Assembly (NCBI GenBank): GCA_964034945.1
Contig: OZ035961.1
Span: 64,462,244-64,526,243 of the forward strand
Direction of reading: 5' to 3'
DNA length: 64,000 nucleotides
From: Chrysopilus asiliformis
Taxonomy: Eukaryota; Arthropoda; Insecta; Diptera; Rhagionidae
Shown here: positions 1 to 10,284 of the stretch, piece by piece
Layout: each line of letters starts with the position of its first letter
How positions within the stretch are numbered: position 1 is the stretch's first letter
Translations under genes and position numbers: made by a program
Notes under the pieces: model-generated
What the model was told of the DNA's origin: nothing
Database searches by the model: none
Seen by the model: only the letters and a program-made list of their open reading frames with translations

Positions 1-103
1 TCAAAGTGGAATTTTGATACAATTGTTCGCCGTTCACTTAAATCATCATACGGATTTTCAATCATTGCCAGATTGGCAATTATAGCTTTTTTTATGTTTT
101 AAT
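1..103 (+). mobile_element. Helentron-like family A, 3' end fragment
   Basis: This is the 3' end of a repeat family seen about ten times in the window. It has the subterminal segment ending in catacggattttcaat, then the hairpin ATTGCCAGATTGGCAAT, then TATAGCTTT...TATGTTTT. The same tail ends the complete copy at 8427-9057. The structure matches DINE-1/mini-me type non-autonomous Helentrons. The rest of the copy lies outside the window. Confidence 0.6.
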
Positions 104-111
104 ATCAATTA

Positions 112-560
112 AAGTAGCACTCACATAGTTACCTTCATCAAGTCCGATATTTATTGTATGAAGTGCCTCACTTATTGCAAATTCTGTTCCACAGTGCTCC
201 TGGAATCCAAATTGTTTAGCGTCAGATCTACATGTGTTTTCTATGAAATTCGCGATTCTAATATTTTTTCGTAGATTTTACTAAAGGTATTGATCAATCA
301 AATAGGACGATAGTTTTCACACTCAGATTTATTCCCTGATTCGTAGATTGGCACAATTGCCGCTTTTTTGAGACAAGAAGGAAAATCTCCATTTAGCATA
401 CTTTCATTTATTGTTTTTACAAGTGTGACGTAATGATATCCATTACCATTTAAGTGTCAAAAACTGTTATCGCATCCCAATCTGTTGCAGTGTCTCTTTT
501 CAATGATGCTATTAAAGCACGAACTTCCTTCTCATCTGTAGAGAAGAGATAAATTGTTCT
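112..560 (-). pseudogene. Non-LTR retrotransposon reverse transcriptase fragment
   Basis: The reverse strand reads a degenerate RT: a stretch with AAIVPIYESGNKSECENYRP (about 310-400) followed by a KIYEKILESR-like and a FGFQ-like segment. This matches the RT1-RT2 region of LINE polymerases (HKKG..-x-NYRPIS-x-KIFEK). Stops and frameshifts interrupt it, for example just after NYRPI, and no catalytic DD box is reached before the Helentron-like tail at position 110. The copy is dead and truncated. The clade is not assignable. Confidence 0.6.
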
Positions 561-1640
561 TTCCTGGGGCCAGATCGAAAAATTAACTATCTCAACCACC
601 TCCTTAGCATCGATATTCTTTTGAAGTTTACTGCCTATACTCCCAAAGTACTAATTCATAGCTATGGATTTGTTATTTGTATTTTCAGCACTACTTACTT
701 CAATGTGAATTATATCTATTCCGCTTTTGCACCCCTTACTTCCCAGTTCGTCATTAATGACATTCTACAATTTTCTAGTATTATTTTTAGCCTTGACAAG
801 TCTTTCTTCAAGATATTTTCTTTTCACCTTTTCAATAAGCTTATGCAGCTTATCTTTTGCATTTAAATAACTCAGTTTATGAGAACTTTTTTCGAGTTGC
901 TTAAAGATTAATTTAAAACATTTTTTCTTATACATTTAACATTTAGAAAACAGAACTTTTTCGCTTCAAAAAGCTTCAAGTCGAAACTGATTTCACGTTA
1001 TAGCCACATCAATTCTTTTTATTTGCATACTAGTTGTTGTTGCCGCCAGTCAGCCCGGCGCGACTGACATTTTATTTGAGTAAAATCACATTTTTTCCTG
1101 TCCTATAAAACCGGGGATACATGTACCCTTAAGGGAACATCGACTGGTTCCAAGAAATATGCAAAATCTGAAAATAAAATAATAAAAGAAAAAAACAAAA
1201 CAAAAAAATATCTTGAATTTCTATTAATATTTTTGTTTTGAACACAAAATTTTCTTTGGCCATAGACCACCATTTACAGATTCAATTTGTGGTCTGATGG
1301 TTCAACATTGAATTTTTGTAACCGAAACTTGATGCTTCCTATAACAAATTTTCAATTACCTTCAATAAAAATTTAATTTTATTGTATTCAATAGTTCACC
1401 GTCAGAAATCCAGTACTTGAAATTATTAAGAAACATAAAAATATTCCAGATTACCAATAAGCGGTAAAATTTATATTAATAAATTAAAATCTAACTGTAA
1501 TTTTTTTTGGTATTTGGTTAGGTACTTATGTTAGTTTAAGTTCTTTGTAGAAGCAAAAATATTAATATTTTTGATAGAATAATAAGTATATAAATAGTTT
1601 CTCGATAATTATTCGCTTTAGTACTGTACTGAAACCTTAA
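561..1640. other. AT-rich intergenic stretch, nothing recognised
   Basis: There are only short open frames without recognisable motifs. One candidate on the plus strand at 621-866 has low-complexity aromatic/isoleucine composition typical of translated AT-rich DNA. No repeat boundary is seen. Confidence 0.5.
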
Positions 1641-1650
1641 ATGATGCCTG

Positions 1651-1768
1651 GATCAGACATGGCTATTTTCGCTGCGCAGGACGAAGAAAAACTTAATTTT
1701 TGCACCCGCTGCTTCTTCTGACAGCTTTTCTTCGTGCTGCGCAGCGAAAGTAGCCATGTGTGATCCTA
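1651..1768. repeat. Short foldback (inverted repeat) element
   Basis: The arms GGATCAGACATGGCTA... and its inverse ...TAGCCATGTGTGATCC (about 40 bp each, a few mismatches) surround about 36 bp. This is a MITE-like hairpin. No clear target-site duplication was found, so the superfamily is open. Confidence 0.5.
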
Positions 1769-2861
1769 GCATAATGTAGAACATTTTTTTCTGGGACAAT
1801 ATATGTATTTAAAAGTATGGGCTACCCTATGTTAGGGCTACCTTTAGTACTATTACCGCCTTGTTATCTATTCGGATCAGAAAATTGTTCGCGTGCGTCG
1901 TAAATCGTTCCCTTTTGATCTGTTATAAATTTATGATTGTGTATTTCGAACATAATCCTATAATTCGCATATTTTTGCGATATAATGGGGAAAACGAAAA
2001 AACACTAGCTAACTGGCGGTACGCCAGCGAAAAGGGTAGAAAATACGAGCAATAATTCGATGGTTGTACCTAATATTTTCCCGAAAATGGGTTAATAGAT
2101 TTGGATGAAGTTTGAGTACTTCTGACAAAAAAGCGAGTGCGCTAGGTTCCTTCCATCTTCGGAGAAGTTTGTTAAGGTTCTGTAAGCATTTGGTGAATAT
2201 CATTTTTCTTTCTTTTCATGTGAAAATTTACTTTAGAGGGTTTTTTGATGTCGCTGATCTCTAATTTGATGTTAGATTATAGATTATATGTATGAAGCTG
2301 ATGTGTACAGCCCATAAGCACTTAGACCACCAGTCGAATTTCAGAATTTGAAAAGAAAAGTTCTGTAGAGATAACTTAAATATTCTTTCTATCCTCTTTT
2401 CTGGAGAAAATATGCAGAGGTTTTCGGATCGGGGTTTTCGAACCTCAGGAGTTGTACTGTAAAGGTAAAGTGAATCTAGTTTTTTCTCCGAAAAATCAAC
2501 AAAATCAGAATTTTGAGGTCGCAGCAATAGCAGCACTCATAATTTTGCGTTTTTCGGCTCGGACAAATCTGTTTTTGAAGTTCGATTTTTCGACTTCCCA
2601 CAGCACCGGGCGCTCCTCAACCATCTCCAGTTTTGGATTTTGTCTACGTCGTCATAATATCACTAATATAAAATATGCAAAAACACTTTTTTTCTTTATA
2701 AAAATTTACCTTTAAACTCAAAATAACGAAACAAATTCTCGTTCCCACAAAACAATATACTGAAATGTCAAAATTCGTCTCCGGAGACCAAGAGATAGAT
2801 ATCAAAACGTTTTGAAGACCGAAGACCGAAGACGCATTAAAGAGACTCTCTTATTAGTAGC
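1769..2861. other. Intergenic, nothing recognised
   Basis: There are several short ORFs on both strands, all overlapping one another. None shows a recognisable domain. The region from about 2770 carries repeated gagacc / ggtctc words that lead into the adjacent MITE. Confidence 0.4.
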
Positions 2862-2863
2862 TA

Positions 2864-3006
2864 CACGGCAAGAAACTTAGGTCTTCCAAGAGACCCTAGA
2901 GACTTGATACTTGGAGGCAAATCTCCGGTCTCCGAAGTGTATACACAGGTCTCTTTGTATGGAGAGGCGAAATTTTTGGTCTAAGAGACCGAAATCTCCT
3001 GTCGTG
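2864..3006. mobile_element. 143-bp MITE flanked by TA (Tc1/mariner-type)
   Basis: The left end CACGGCAAGAAACTTAGGTC and the inverse right end (reverse complement CACGACAGGAGATTTCGGTC) are similar TIRs, each flanked by TA (2862-2863, 3007-3008). Repeated AGAGACC words lie inside. The size and the TA target suggest a non-autonomous Tc1/mariner-type element. There is no coding capacity. Confidence 0.5.
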
Positions 3007-3261
3007 TATCTATACCTTAAGGATGCAGGTATGTTATAGTTGAAATCTATGCGAATTATAGATTCCATACAGTGATTACCAAATACATAAAACTTAATTT
3101 TAATTTTACTCGAATTTTAATTATGATTTTAGTTCCATTTATTTAATTATTTTATTTTATTGCATTAATTTTATCTTAATAAATATGCGAACTAGCTTTA
3201 CTACTACTTTGCAATTTTATAAACATTTTAAAATACTGGAATTAAAGCCCATCATATGACA

Positions 3262-3393
3262 GGTAACCGCAATCTTGGTAGGAATTCCGTAAGATCACAG
3301 GCAATTGTCGATTCGACGGCTTTTCAAGCGTATCGCCTTATGTGAAGCAGTCACGTGTGGCCTTACGGAATTCCTATCAAGACTGCGGTTACC
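3262..3393. repeat. Inverted repeat, 32-bp arms
   Basis: Arms at 3262-3293 (GGTAACCGCAATCTTGGTAG...) and 3362-3393 are inverse with two mismatches and enclose 68 bp. Downstream, to 3714, are two loosely repeated lines (aaacccgcggtaaaattgctcc and caacccgtgttaaaattactct), suggesting an old internally repetitive element. No gene is seen. Confidence 0.45.
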
Positions 3394-3722
3394 CGTCATA
3401 GGACGGGTTTTAATAGTGAAACCCGCGGTAAAATTGCTCCAAAAGTTCAAGAGATAGCGGGACAGGGGCTTACAGGTAGGCGAAGGGATAGATTTTAGTG
3501 GCCAAAAAGTTTCCTTAGGGAAAATTTGTCCAATCGCGCAACCCGTGTTAAAATTACTCTAACGGTTAAGAAGATAGCAGACGAACGGGTAAGAGGGAGG
3601 AGGAACATTGATTTGGCATTTGGCTTCGAATATGTCTCCCATTCGAAAACCACATTAAAACCGGTTCACTAGGACGGGATATACACTCGAAAATAAAGTG
3701 TTACCTATATATCCGTCAAGAC

Positions 3723-4485
3723 CAAGCCTCGGCACTGCTTGGCTCGTCTGGCTCCTCAATACGATAACATTTTTATTCAAATTTTACGAGATTACAATCA
3801 ATGTATGAACGTTTTTACTCGACTCTCCAACGCAATGATAAGTGTTGGTTGACGGCGGCCACTTCGGCAGCCGAAATCAAACGATTGACTAACAATCGAT
3901 GGAGCGAGCCTACGACAGTCATTCAGTATGATTTCTGCTGTTGTTGCGTATGGGTGTATACATTTGCTCTCCAAAATTATAATTGCTTCCCAAAGAACAC
4001 TGATGTACGAAATTTTTTCAGAAATTTGATTTTTTTAGTTTTCCTTTTCCATTATGAAGCGCTCATATTCAAATTCAAATACTATGTCGTGGGATTGGGA
4101 AAACAAATATTTAATAACCACAAATAATGATAACCGTCAATGTCTAGTTTGCAGTTACATGTCGAATAAAAAATTCAATCTAAAACGCCATTACAACAGC
4201 TGTCATAAGTTCGATTTTGCCCGATGCAATGAAGTAGAAAGAGTAAGACAGGTTGACAACTTAAAGAAAGTTTTTTTAGAGAAATTTCCTTTAGGCGGAA
4301 CAAATGATTCTGAAATTGCATAATGATAAATTGTGTAGTTCACTGTTCCTAAACGTCTCCATCAAAAGCGAAAGAGCGTAAAAAATGAAAATGATGCGTT
4401 TTCTCATTTTGTGTTATAGTATATGAAGAAACATAAAATTTTTTCGAGTGGTAGTAAATCACTACATACATGGTGCCGAGGCCTG
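3723..4485 (+). mobile_element. hAT-superfamily DNA transposon, 763 bp, perfect 8-bp TSD
   Basis: The ends are CAAGCCTCGGCAC (left) and, as the reverse complement of the right end, CAGGCCTCGGCACC. Both sides are flanked by GTCAAGAC (3715-3722 and 4486-4493), an exact 8-bp target-site duplication as hAT elements make. It carries a zinc-finger ORF (4054-4323) but no catalytic transposase domain, so it is non-autonomous. A second, altered copy is at 11343-11932. Confidence 0.85.
4054..4323 (+). CDS. hAT-derived BED/C2H2-like zinc-finger N-terminal fragment
   Basis: This is an 89-aa ORF inside the hAT element. Residues about 30-50 read CLVCSYMSNKKFNLKRHYNS followed by CH, a C-x2-C...H-x-H/C finger of the type found at the N terminus of hAT transposase-derived proteins (GTF2I-repeat/ZMYM-like families). 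The following R-x-x-x-V-x-x-LKKVF helix also fits that family. The catalytic core and C-terminal dimerisation domain are absent. It probably encodes only a DNA-binding fragment, if it is expressed at all. Confidence 0.55.
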   Translation: MKRSYSNSNTMSWDWENKYLITTNNDNRQCLVCSYMSNKKFNLKRHYNSCHKFDFARCNEVERVRQVDNLKKVFLEKFPLGGTNDSEIA

Positions 4486-4650
4486 GTCAAGACTATTAAA
4501 TAATTTATATAGATTTTTTTTCAAATGGCAAAAAAACTGTTAACTGAGTAAAAGATCTGTACAGCAACTAAACTATCTAAATTTTCATTACAAATAATGA
4601 AGGAATGCATGATAAATATCAATAATACGAATTTTAAAAATAATAATCAG

Positions 4651-5125
4651 CCTTATTCCCGTAGCCGGCGGGACGTGTATACGCCACGCAAATTTTTTCT
4701 CGATCGAATGAAATTTTTTTATTCTAGTAGACGTAGAAACGCAGTTTTATTCAGCCCCGCGCTGAATTTTTTGACAATTAGCTGATTTGATACTCATGAA
4801 GTTTTATTTGTTCAATTAAATGATTGTACTGCATCTAGTTAGTTCAAAACTTATATTTAGTTAAAATTCATTGAATGTATAAATAAAATTCATATTTTTA
4901 TTCAAACTTTCTATTTAATTGATTGGTCCCGCAACGATTTACCCGCGGGAAATAAATGTATGGAAAAGTCAAAACATTCGCGGGTGCGTTTAGTGTAATA
5001 CCGAAAGTAAAACGTTTTCAGCATCACGGCACACTCCGGGACAATTGCGTTTAGCAGAATGCAAATTTTCTGCGGGAAACGCCAAATCCCGCGGCGTACA
5101 CGTCCCGCCGGCTACGGGAATAAGG
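4651..5125. mobile_element. 475-bp inverted-repeat MITE
   Basis: The terminal arm CCTTATTCCCGTAGCCGGCG continues with GGACGTGTA and recurs inverted at the right end. A second inner pair (tttgcgggaa / ttcccgc-like) is also visible. No protein is recognised and no clear TSD was found. This is a non-autonomous DNA element of unknown superfamily. Confidence 0.55.
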
Positions 5126-5260
5126 GTGAATACATTATTGGTAAATCATGGCGCAACATAAAAATTTTAACTTTAATCTACAATATTTTTGAAACTAATT
5201 ATCTGACTGTGATAAAATTTGATGAAAAATTGAAGAGTTTTCAATTTAATAAAAAAAAAG

Positions 5261-5327
5261 GTGTCTATCTTGTAGAGACGGCCAGAAGACGTGGATTCGC
5301 CTACAACGATCGCCAATAGATATTTAA
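5261..5327 (+). other. Candidate duplicated terminal exon (copy 1)
   Basis: The sequence after an AAAAG acceptor-like junction (GTGTCTATCTTGTAGAGACG...) and about 60 bp downstream recur inverted at 62957-63023. In both copies one frame stays open and ends ...KTWIRLQxSPIDI followed by TAA. The shared 3' flank (atatttaagtaagaaatttt) extends the homology. Product unknown. It could instead be an unrecognised repeat end. Confidence 0.25.
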
Positions 5328-5811
5328 GTAAGAAATTTTAGTGAAAAGGAAATTAAGGAAACAAATTTTTATTGAAAAATAATTTTATTTATAATTGGTT
5401 TATGATAAGAGAAGTATGAAATAAATATCATACATACAGTGTTCAAAACGCTCCTATTTCTAGTCTTTCGTTTTGCTCCCAAGAAGGAATTGAAATCAAT
5501 GGAAAATAAAAATTCAGCATTTCAGTAAATCCCCCAAAGAACGAGAACGAAATTATGATTTTTACGTTCTTGCTCTTAAGATCTTTACATTTGCGTTTTG
5601 TTTTTACGTTCTTTGAGAATAGAACTTTAATGCTGGGAGCGAAATATCGCTCTCTTTTACTAATGGAATACATACTTATATATGTGTGTGCATCATACCC
5701 AACACCCATCGCTCGAGGCTTTCATTCATTTTTATGCGAGGCCTACAAACCGCTTTGAACAAGAATTGAAAACTTAAACAGAAATAATTTTCGTTCTCAA
5801 GAACGAGAGTC
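5328..5811. other. Intergenic, nothing firm
   Basis: Repeated ttacgttcttg / gttctcaagaac words near 5550-5800 hint at a decayed repeat, but no boundaries are visible. Overlapping short ORFs lack domains. Confidence 0.35.
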
Positions 5812-6146
5812 GAAAACCACGTTGAAACTCGTTACACCAATTTTTGACGGTCGCCATCGAAGGAGAAGAGTCACCGTACACAGCATCCAAGCGCTCTTTG
5901 ATTTCGCTGCGCGATTTCCCTTCCAGAAACAAGAATCGAATCACCGACCGATATTGCTCTTTTTCCATTTTTCTGAAATCCGCAGACACGCCCGCTTCCA
6001 TACGCGGTCAAAACAAAACTACGAGTTCGATTCGGCTGAAATTTTGACTGTAGCCGTCTATGAGAATGTACTACACGATAGTAAATTTCTCCTGCGATAG
6101 TGGCGCCATCGGGCGGTGAGGCTAAGTACTTATCGGACTGCCCTCG
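5812..6146 (-). pseudogene. mariner transposase N-terminus with one TIR
   Basis: The reverse strand encodes a mariner-type N-terminal helix-turn-helix: MEKEQYRSVIRFLFLEGKSR... through EIKERLDAVYGDSSPSM and VKNWCNEFQRG. The right end reads inversely CGAGGGCAGTCCGATAAGTA, a mariner-like TIR abutting TA (6147-6148). Everything after the first helix-turn-helix is missing, so the DD34D catalytic domain is gone. It sits inside an arm of the 6149/11318 inverted repeat and so inserted after that repeat existed. Confidence 0.8.
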
Positions 6147-6148
6147 TA

Positions 6149-6364
6149 GGTACAACACGTATGATTTTTCCCTGCTTGGATAGTCATTTTTCCCTACATT
6201 TATCCCTACAGCAAAACCGATGAAATTTAAATTTTGGAATAGGAATGAACGATATACGAATATAATATAAAATTAAAAAACATATTTAAAAAAAAAATAG
6301 TTATATATTTATAAAATAAATATAACAATAACAAAAATAATTCATTGTATAACAAAAAAAAATA
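6149..6364. repeat. Left arm of a 4.7-kb-spaced inverted repeat
   Basis: The segment from GGTACAACACG through ttttccctacatttatccctacagc to ttcattgtataac recurs inverted at about 11094-11318. The arms are imperfect (small indels, AT-rich centre). They may be two inverted copies of one AT-rich MITE or the termini of a larger composite. The mariner remnant interrupts this arm exactly at a TA. Confidence 0.55.
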
Positions 6365-7192
6365 TCAGTTGTGGTCAACACAAAACTTTCTTCTACAAAA
6401 TCTACGACCCTGTGCAATTTACGTTATAGCCCTGTCGTATTGTCAACCCAATACAACCTCCTAATAAATTGTTGGTTCATCCAAAAATGTGTCTATTAGG
6501 TTCAAAACGAGTCTACTCCACTATAAGCGATTTCGAGATAATGCAGAAAAAGCTATAGTTAATGTATGCACCAACCAACCGAAATCTCTGCATCTTCAAA
6601 TTAAAGTGCAACATCATAAAAGCTAATATTATAAGTGTCATAAATCAGAAGCACCTAGGTTGTCCAAAATTTCAATATTTAATTTGGAATAGAACCACTT
6701 TGACGCTAACACCTTGTAATAGAACCGCTTTGAAAATAATGAGCGTGGAATAGATGACTTTTGAACATAACAAATAAATTCAAGTCAAGTAAAAAATGTT
6801 TTCCCTTTCTTCATATTATTGTTATTCATTTATTACACAGTAAACTTCTTAACAAGTAGGGGAGGGTGGGGTATTCTGGACCGCTTTTTCATTTTGGCTA
6901 AAAAATCGTAAAAAAATAACTTTTTCTGAAAATTTCAAAGCTTGAATTTGTAGTACGATAAATAACCTCTCTTTGGGTCACAGCAGTTCGGTCAAATTGT
7001 ATTAAATTATACAAGTTTTATCAGTTGGCGCAAAAATGGCGTTTTTGCGATTTTGAAAAATCTCGGGGTATTGTGGACCACTTTGTAAATCGATTAAAAA
7101 TGGAAAAATGTGATAGACAAACTTTTTTTTTTGATTCATATATTTATTATATAACAGACAAAGTGAAATGAAGTGAAAAATTGCAATGAAAA

Positions 7193-7536
7193 TCAGTCCG
7201 AAACGCAATGTTCGCAAGTCCAGTAACTTGCAGTCATTCCGGAGCATCCCAAGTGAACAGCTCGATCGCACACGTTGCAATGGATGGTATTTCGGCGGTT
7301 CATTTTTTTTGGCATATTTTTCTTACAAATTATGCAGAAATCGATGTATTCTTCCACCTCACAATAGGTTGAAGATGGTTGTTTCTTCTGTGATGTCTTC
7401 GATTTGACACGATCTTTTTGCTTTTTCGATTATGGTTTATCACCTTTTCTCTCCAATCTCTTTCGCTTCATATCAGCCTTCTCACGAAGGTCATTTACAT
7501 CCTCTGGCGATGTCAAAACGGCCGATTTAGAAACTA
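7193..7536 (-). pseudogene. pogo-type transposase C-terminal tail with PHD-like finger
   Basis: The reverse strand reads ...EDVNDLREKADMKRKRLERK, a stop, then a cysteine/histidine cluster CIICKKNMPKK...HCNVCDRAVHLGCSG...WTCEHC ending at a stop at 7193. The pattern C-x2-C, C-x2-C, H-x2-C, C-x2-C is a PHD/zinc-knuckle finger found at the end of many insect pogo-group transposases. One internal stop (about 7440) and loss of all upstream domains make it a remnant. Confidence 0.65.
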
Positions 7537-7540
7537 GCTT

Positions 7541-7919
7541 GTATACCCGTCATTGCCGGGTTAAGCTTTTTGTCTAAATTTTAGAATACGAAGAAAACCG
7601 GAAAGAATTTAAAGACTTTTTAATGGGTCTATGTTGGGGCTGGACCCCCGACAAACATCTATGCCAAATTTCAGGCCAATCGGTTCAGTAGTTTCCCCGC
7701 GAAAGAGTAACATAGAGGGAAAACTAAGTTTCGAAATCACTTTACCCCCTCCCCTTACTCCCCCCACCCCTCGCGCTACTTTTTCGTATGCCTATGTTGG
7801 AACCAGAACTACCACAGATACTCATGCCAAATTTCAAGTCAATCGGTTCAGCAGTTTTTGCGTGAAAGAGGAACAGACAGACAGACAGACAGACACCAAC
7901 TCATATGTATTAGTATGAT
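7541..7919 (+). mobile_element. Helentron/Lep1-like repeat, family C
   Basis: It starts ACTAGCTTGTATACCCGTCA followed by TGCCGGGTTAAG, contains two copies of a 'gccaaatttcaggccaatcg / gccaaatttcaagtcaatcg gttcagcagttt' unit and ends in (GACA)n and a TAT-rich tail. A related copy begins at 63320. Such tracts with 'aatcggttcagtagttt...cagacagacagaca' are common small rolling-circle type repeats in insects. Non-coding. Confidence 0.5.
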
Positions 7920-8426
7920 TGCCGAAAATCTAATGCTGTGTTTTTGCATGAAAAAACACTTATATGCATCAAATACACGAAGTTTGCTTGTCAAATGTCA
8001 AGAATTGAGTGGTCCATAATTCCCCGACAAAAGTGGTCCACAATTCCCCGAACGCTCTTTTTTACAATATGGCAGCTATTAGTAACACAATGCAAACTTC
8101 ATGCAATTTTTTTTGTCAGTGTCGAATGCTTAAGGCTCCGTGAATATTATCAATATATTTACTTGAGTTGATTCTCGAAAAATGTGGTTAAATTTAAGCG
8201 AAACACAAAGTGAAAAAAAAAAATTCGAAGTATCACTTTTCTATTTGCTATCGAAGCGAGGTGATAGTGCGTATACACAAGTCGAGTACTGTTAGGAAAA
8301 TTAGCTTAACATGAGGCAAACTGATTACAGTTATTTGCAGCTACCAACCACTACTAGGGGAAACAAAATGACGCTGGTCCGCAATTCCCCGTGGTCCAGA
8401 ATACCCCAGTTTCCCCTAATGTTTTT

Positions 8427-9057
8427 TATACCCGTATGGTGAAACACAAGGGTATATTAACTTTGCTTTACCGTTTGTAACGCCAAGATCCCGTCATCAC
8501 ACGCAAAAATGAATTACACCAGTGTGTTTAGAATGATAAAAAAAATTCGATTTTGCATGTCCGTCCGTCTGTCTGTCCGTCTGTCTGTCCGTCTGTCTGT
8601 CCGTCTGTCTGTCCGTCTGTCTGTCCGTCTGTCTGTCCGTCTGTCTGTCCGTCTGTCTGTCTGTCTGTGGCGCGGATTGCGGGCGCACGGATTGAGCTAC
8701 AGACTTGAAATTTTGCGTGGATCCGTTTTTCGTAAAATGCGAGGCTAAGTTCGTTAATGGGCAAAAATGGACCATTAGGGGGGGGGGTACCCCCCATACG
8801 AACGAAATCGTTTTTTGTGAATATCTCAAAAACGGTGCATGTTATCAAAACAGTCCAAGAACAAAAGTTATTTAGGATATGATTCTACATAAAACTCCCA
8901 TACATTAAAATCCGATTGGAATAAATTTTAAAAAATTTAATTCGAAAATTTGACTTCAAAGTGGAATTTTGGTACAACTGCTCAAATTATGATACGAATA
9001 TCACCATACGGGTTTTCAATAATTGCCAGATTGGCAATTATAGCTTTTGTTATGTTT
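8427..9057 (+). mobile_element. Helentron/mini-me-like element, family A, complete copy
   Basis: It begins TATACCCGTATGGTGAAAC and ends with the inverse subterminal word (TCACCATACGGGTTTTCAAT), a 7-bp-stem hairpin ATTGCCAGATTGGCAAT and TTTGTTATGTTT. The inside holds a long (GTCY)n array (8556-8665), 'ggcgcggattgcgggcgcacgg', and a G8 tract. The subTIR + microsatellite + 3' hairpin layout is that of DINE-1/mini-me non-autonomous Helentrons. Non-coding. Confidence 0.65.
8556..8665. repeat. (GTCTGTCTGTCC)n / (GTCY)n microsatellite
   Basis: About eight near-perfect 12-bp units of GTCY tetranucleotides lie inside the family A Helentron-like element. The long TDRQTDRQ-type reading frames across it are artefacts of the repeat. 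Confidence 0.9.
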
Positions 9058-9096
9058 TCACCCTAACTATGATGACAAATAATGATATAAAACAAA

Positions 9097-9184
9097 TAGG
9101 GAATGCAATACCGGGATCCCGGTATTATCATTTTAAAAGACCGAACTACCGGTATAGAGATTACCTCCGGTATTGTATTCCCTA
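9097..9184. mobile_element. 88-bp hAT MITE with perfect 8-bp TSD
   Basis: The ends are TAGGGAATGCAATACCGG and the inverse CCGGTATTGTATTCCCTA. Both flanks are AAAACAAA (9089-9096, 9185-9192), a perfect 8-bp duplication. It is mostly inverted repeat with extra CCGGTA-type words inside. Too small to code; needs a hAT transposase in trans. Confidence 0.8.
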
Positions 9185-9520
9185 AAAACAAAACTCTTAA
9201 TTTTACCTTTTCGCGCTAAAATAATTTTATGCAAAAATACTCACTTTGATTATATTTTCTGCCTTGGTTATTAGTTGCAATGGGAATAGCACCACTTTGA
9301 TACTCAATGGAATAGGCTCGCTTTGATTCTTACATACGTAAGGAATAGAACCATTTTGAAACTAAACCGCATTTTCAAACCGATTTTTAACGGTAAAAAA
9401 CCGTTGTGATCATAACGCATGATTAAGTAAGTTGTGGGAACCAACAGTAGGAAACAAAATCAATCGTAATCTCATTTTTTTCAAAAATGGAATAGACTCG
9501 TTTTGAACCTAATAGACACA

Positions 9521-10280
9521 AATATCAAAAACGTACAAAATTTGAGATAACTTGAGAACTGTAAAAGATATAAATTTACGGTAAATGGCAAAAATGTAGA
9601 AAATGTTAACATCTTTAATTATTCTTTTAACTGATTTGTCGAAAAACCGTTAGTTTGCAAATTATTCGCAAAAATATGATTTTTTACATATTAATGAAAA
9701 TATCTCAATAACGGTAAAATATAACGGATAACGGTAAAAGACGGTAACCATACGGTAACCATACCATCATCAGCTGTTTCAAAAATTAATTTTTGTTTGT
9801 GACGTCGTGTTTAATTTATTTCAATTGTTCTATTTTCCATTTTATCCGTTTTGACTAAGTTTTTTAAACGTTTTAAACTTTCCTGACAACAATAAACATT
9901 TAGGTAATTAATTTTTTCAAAAGTTTTTATGTAAAGTAAATAATATTCAACTAAAAATAACAGAACCGCAAAAAAAATTTTTTTTAAAAACAAAGGCATG
10001 AAAATTATTACGACGTCACCATCATAAAACAAAGAAACATAATAAGTAAGTATTTTTGTATTTCAAATCCTTTAACACTAGATTGCCCAAGCAAGTCATT
10101 TTGACTGCTTTTTAATTTCAATCAGAAAAACAATTATGTATATAATTACACAATTTGTTAGAATTTTGTGACTTTGTACATCATATAAATGCGTTTATTA
10201 ATAATTGTAGTTATCTCCCCCCTCCTTCATTTCCGGTATATATATATGTGTTATACCTATATTACCAAAAGCAGTCATTT
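9521..10280. other. AT-rich intergenic stretch
   Basis: It contains repeated 'aacggtaaaa/acggtaacc' words (9680-9770) and no recognisable gene. A 73-codon minus-strand frame (9811-10032) has only aromatic-rich low-complexity composition. Confidence 0.4.
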
Positions 10281-10284
10281 TGAC

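Larger units (their letters stand above)
6859..8416 (-). mobile_element. pogo-like DNA transposon (TA target site)
   Basis: TIRs GGGGAGGGTGGGGTATTCTG (left) and GGGGAAACTGGGGTATTCTG (reverse complement of right) are each bounded by TA. Further copies of the ggggtattgtggacca word lie at about 7063 and 8010-8055. It encodes a transposase C-terminus on the minus strand. The DDE core is missing and a third repeat (7541-7919) sits inside. Confidence 0.65.
6488..9520. mobile_element. Composite DNA element with 28-bp perfect TIRs
   Basis: TGTGTCTATTAGGTTCAAAA continues with CGAGTCTA at 6488 and recurs perfectly inverted ending at 9520. Inside each end are repeated words of the type GGAATAGAACCrCTTTGA (left near 6685, 6718, 6748; right near 9280, 9310, 9350, 9490), typical transposase-binding subterminal repeats. 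No own transposase is seen. The 3,033-bp length is inflated by a nested pogo element, a Helentron-like copy and a hAT MITE. Confidence 0.6.

Noticed and set aside
8497..8848. Overlapping long frames with TDRQTDRQ / SVRLSVRL repeats
   Set aside because: They are translations of the (GTCY)n microsatellite in the Helentron-like element; all frames stay open because of the repeat.
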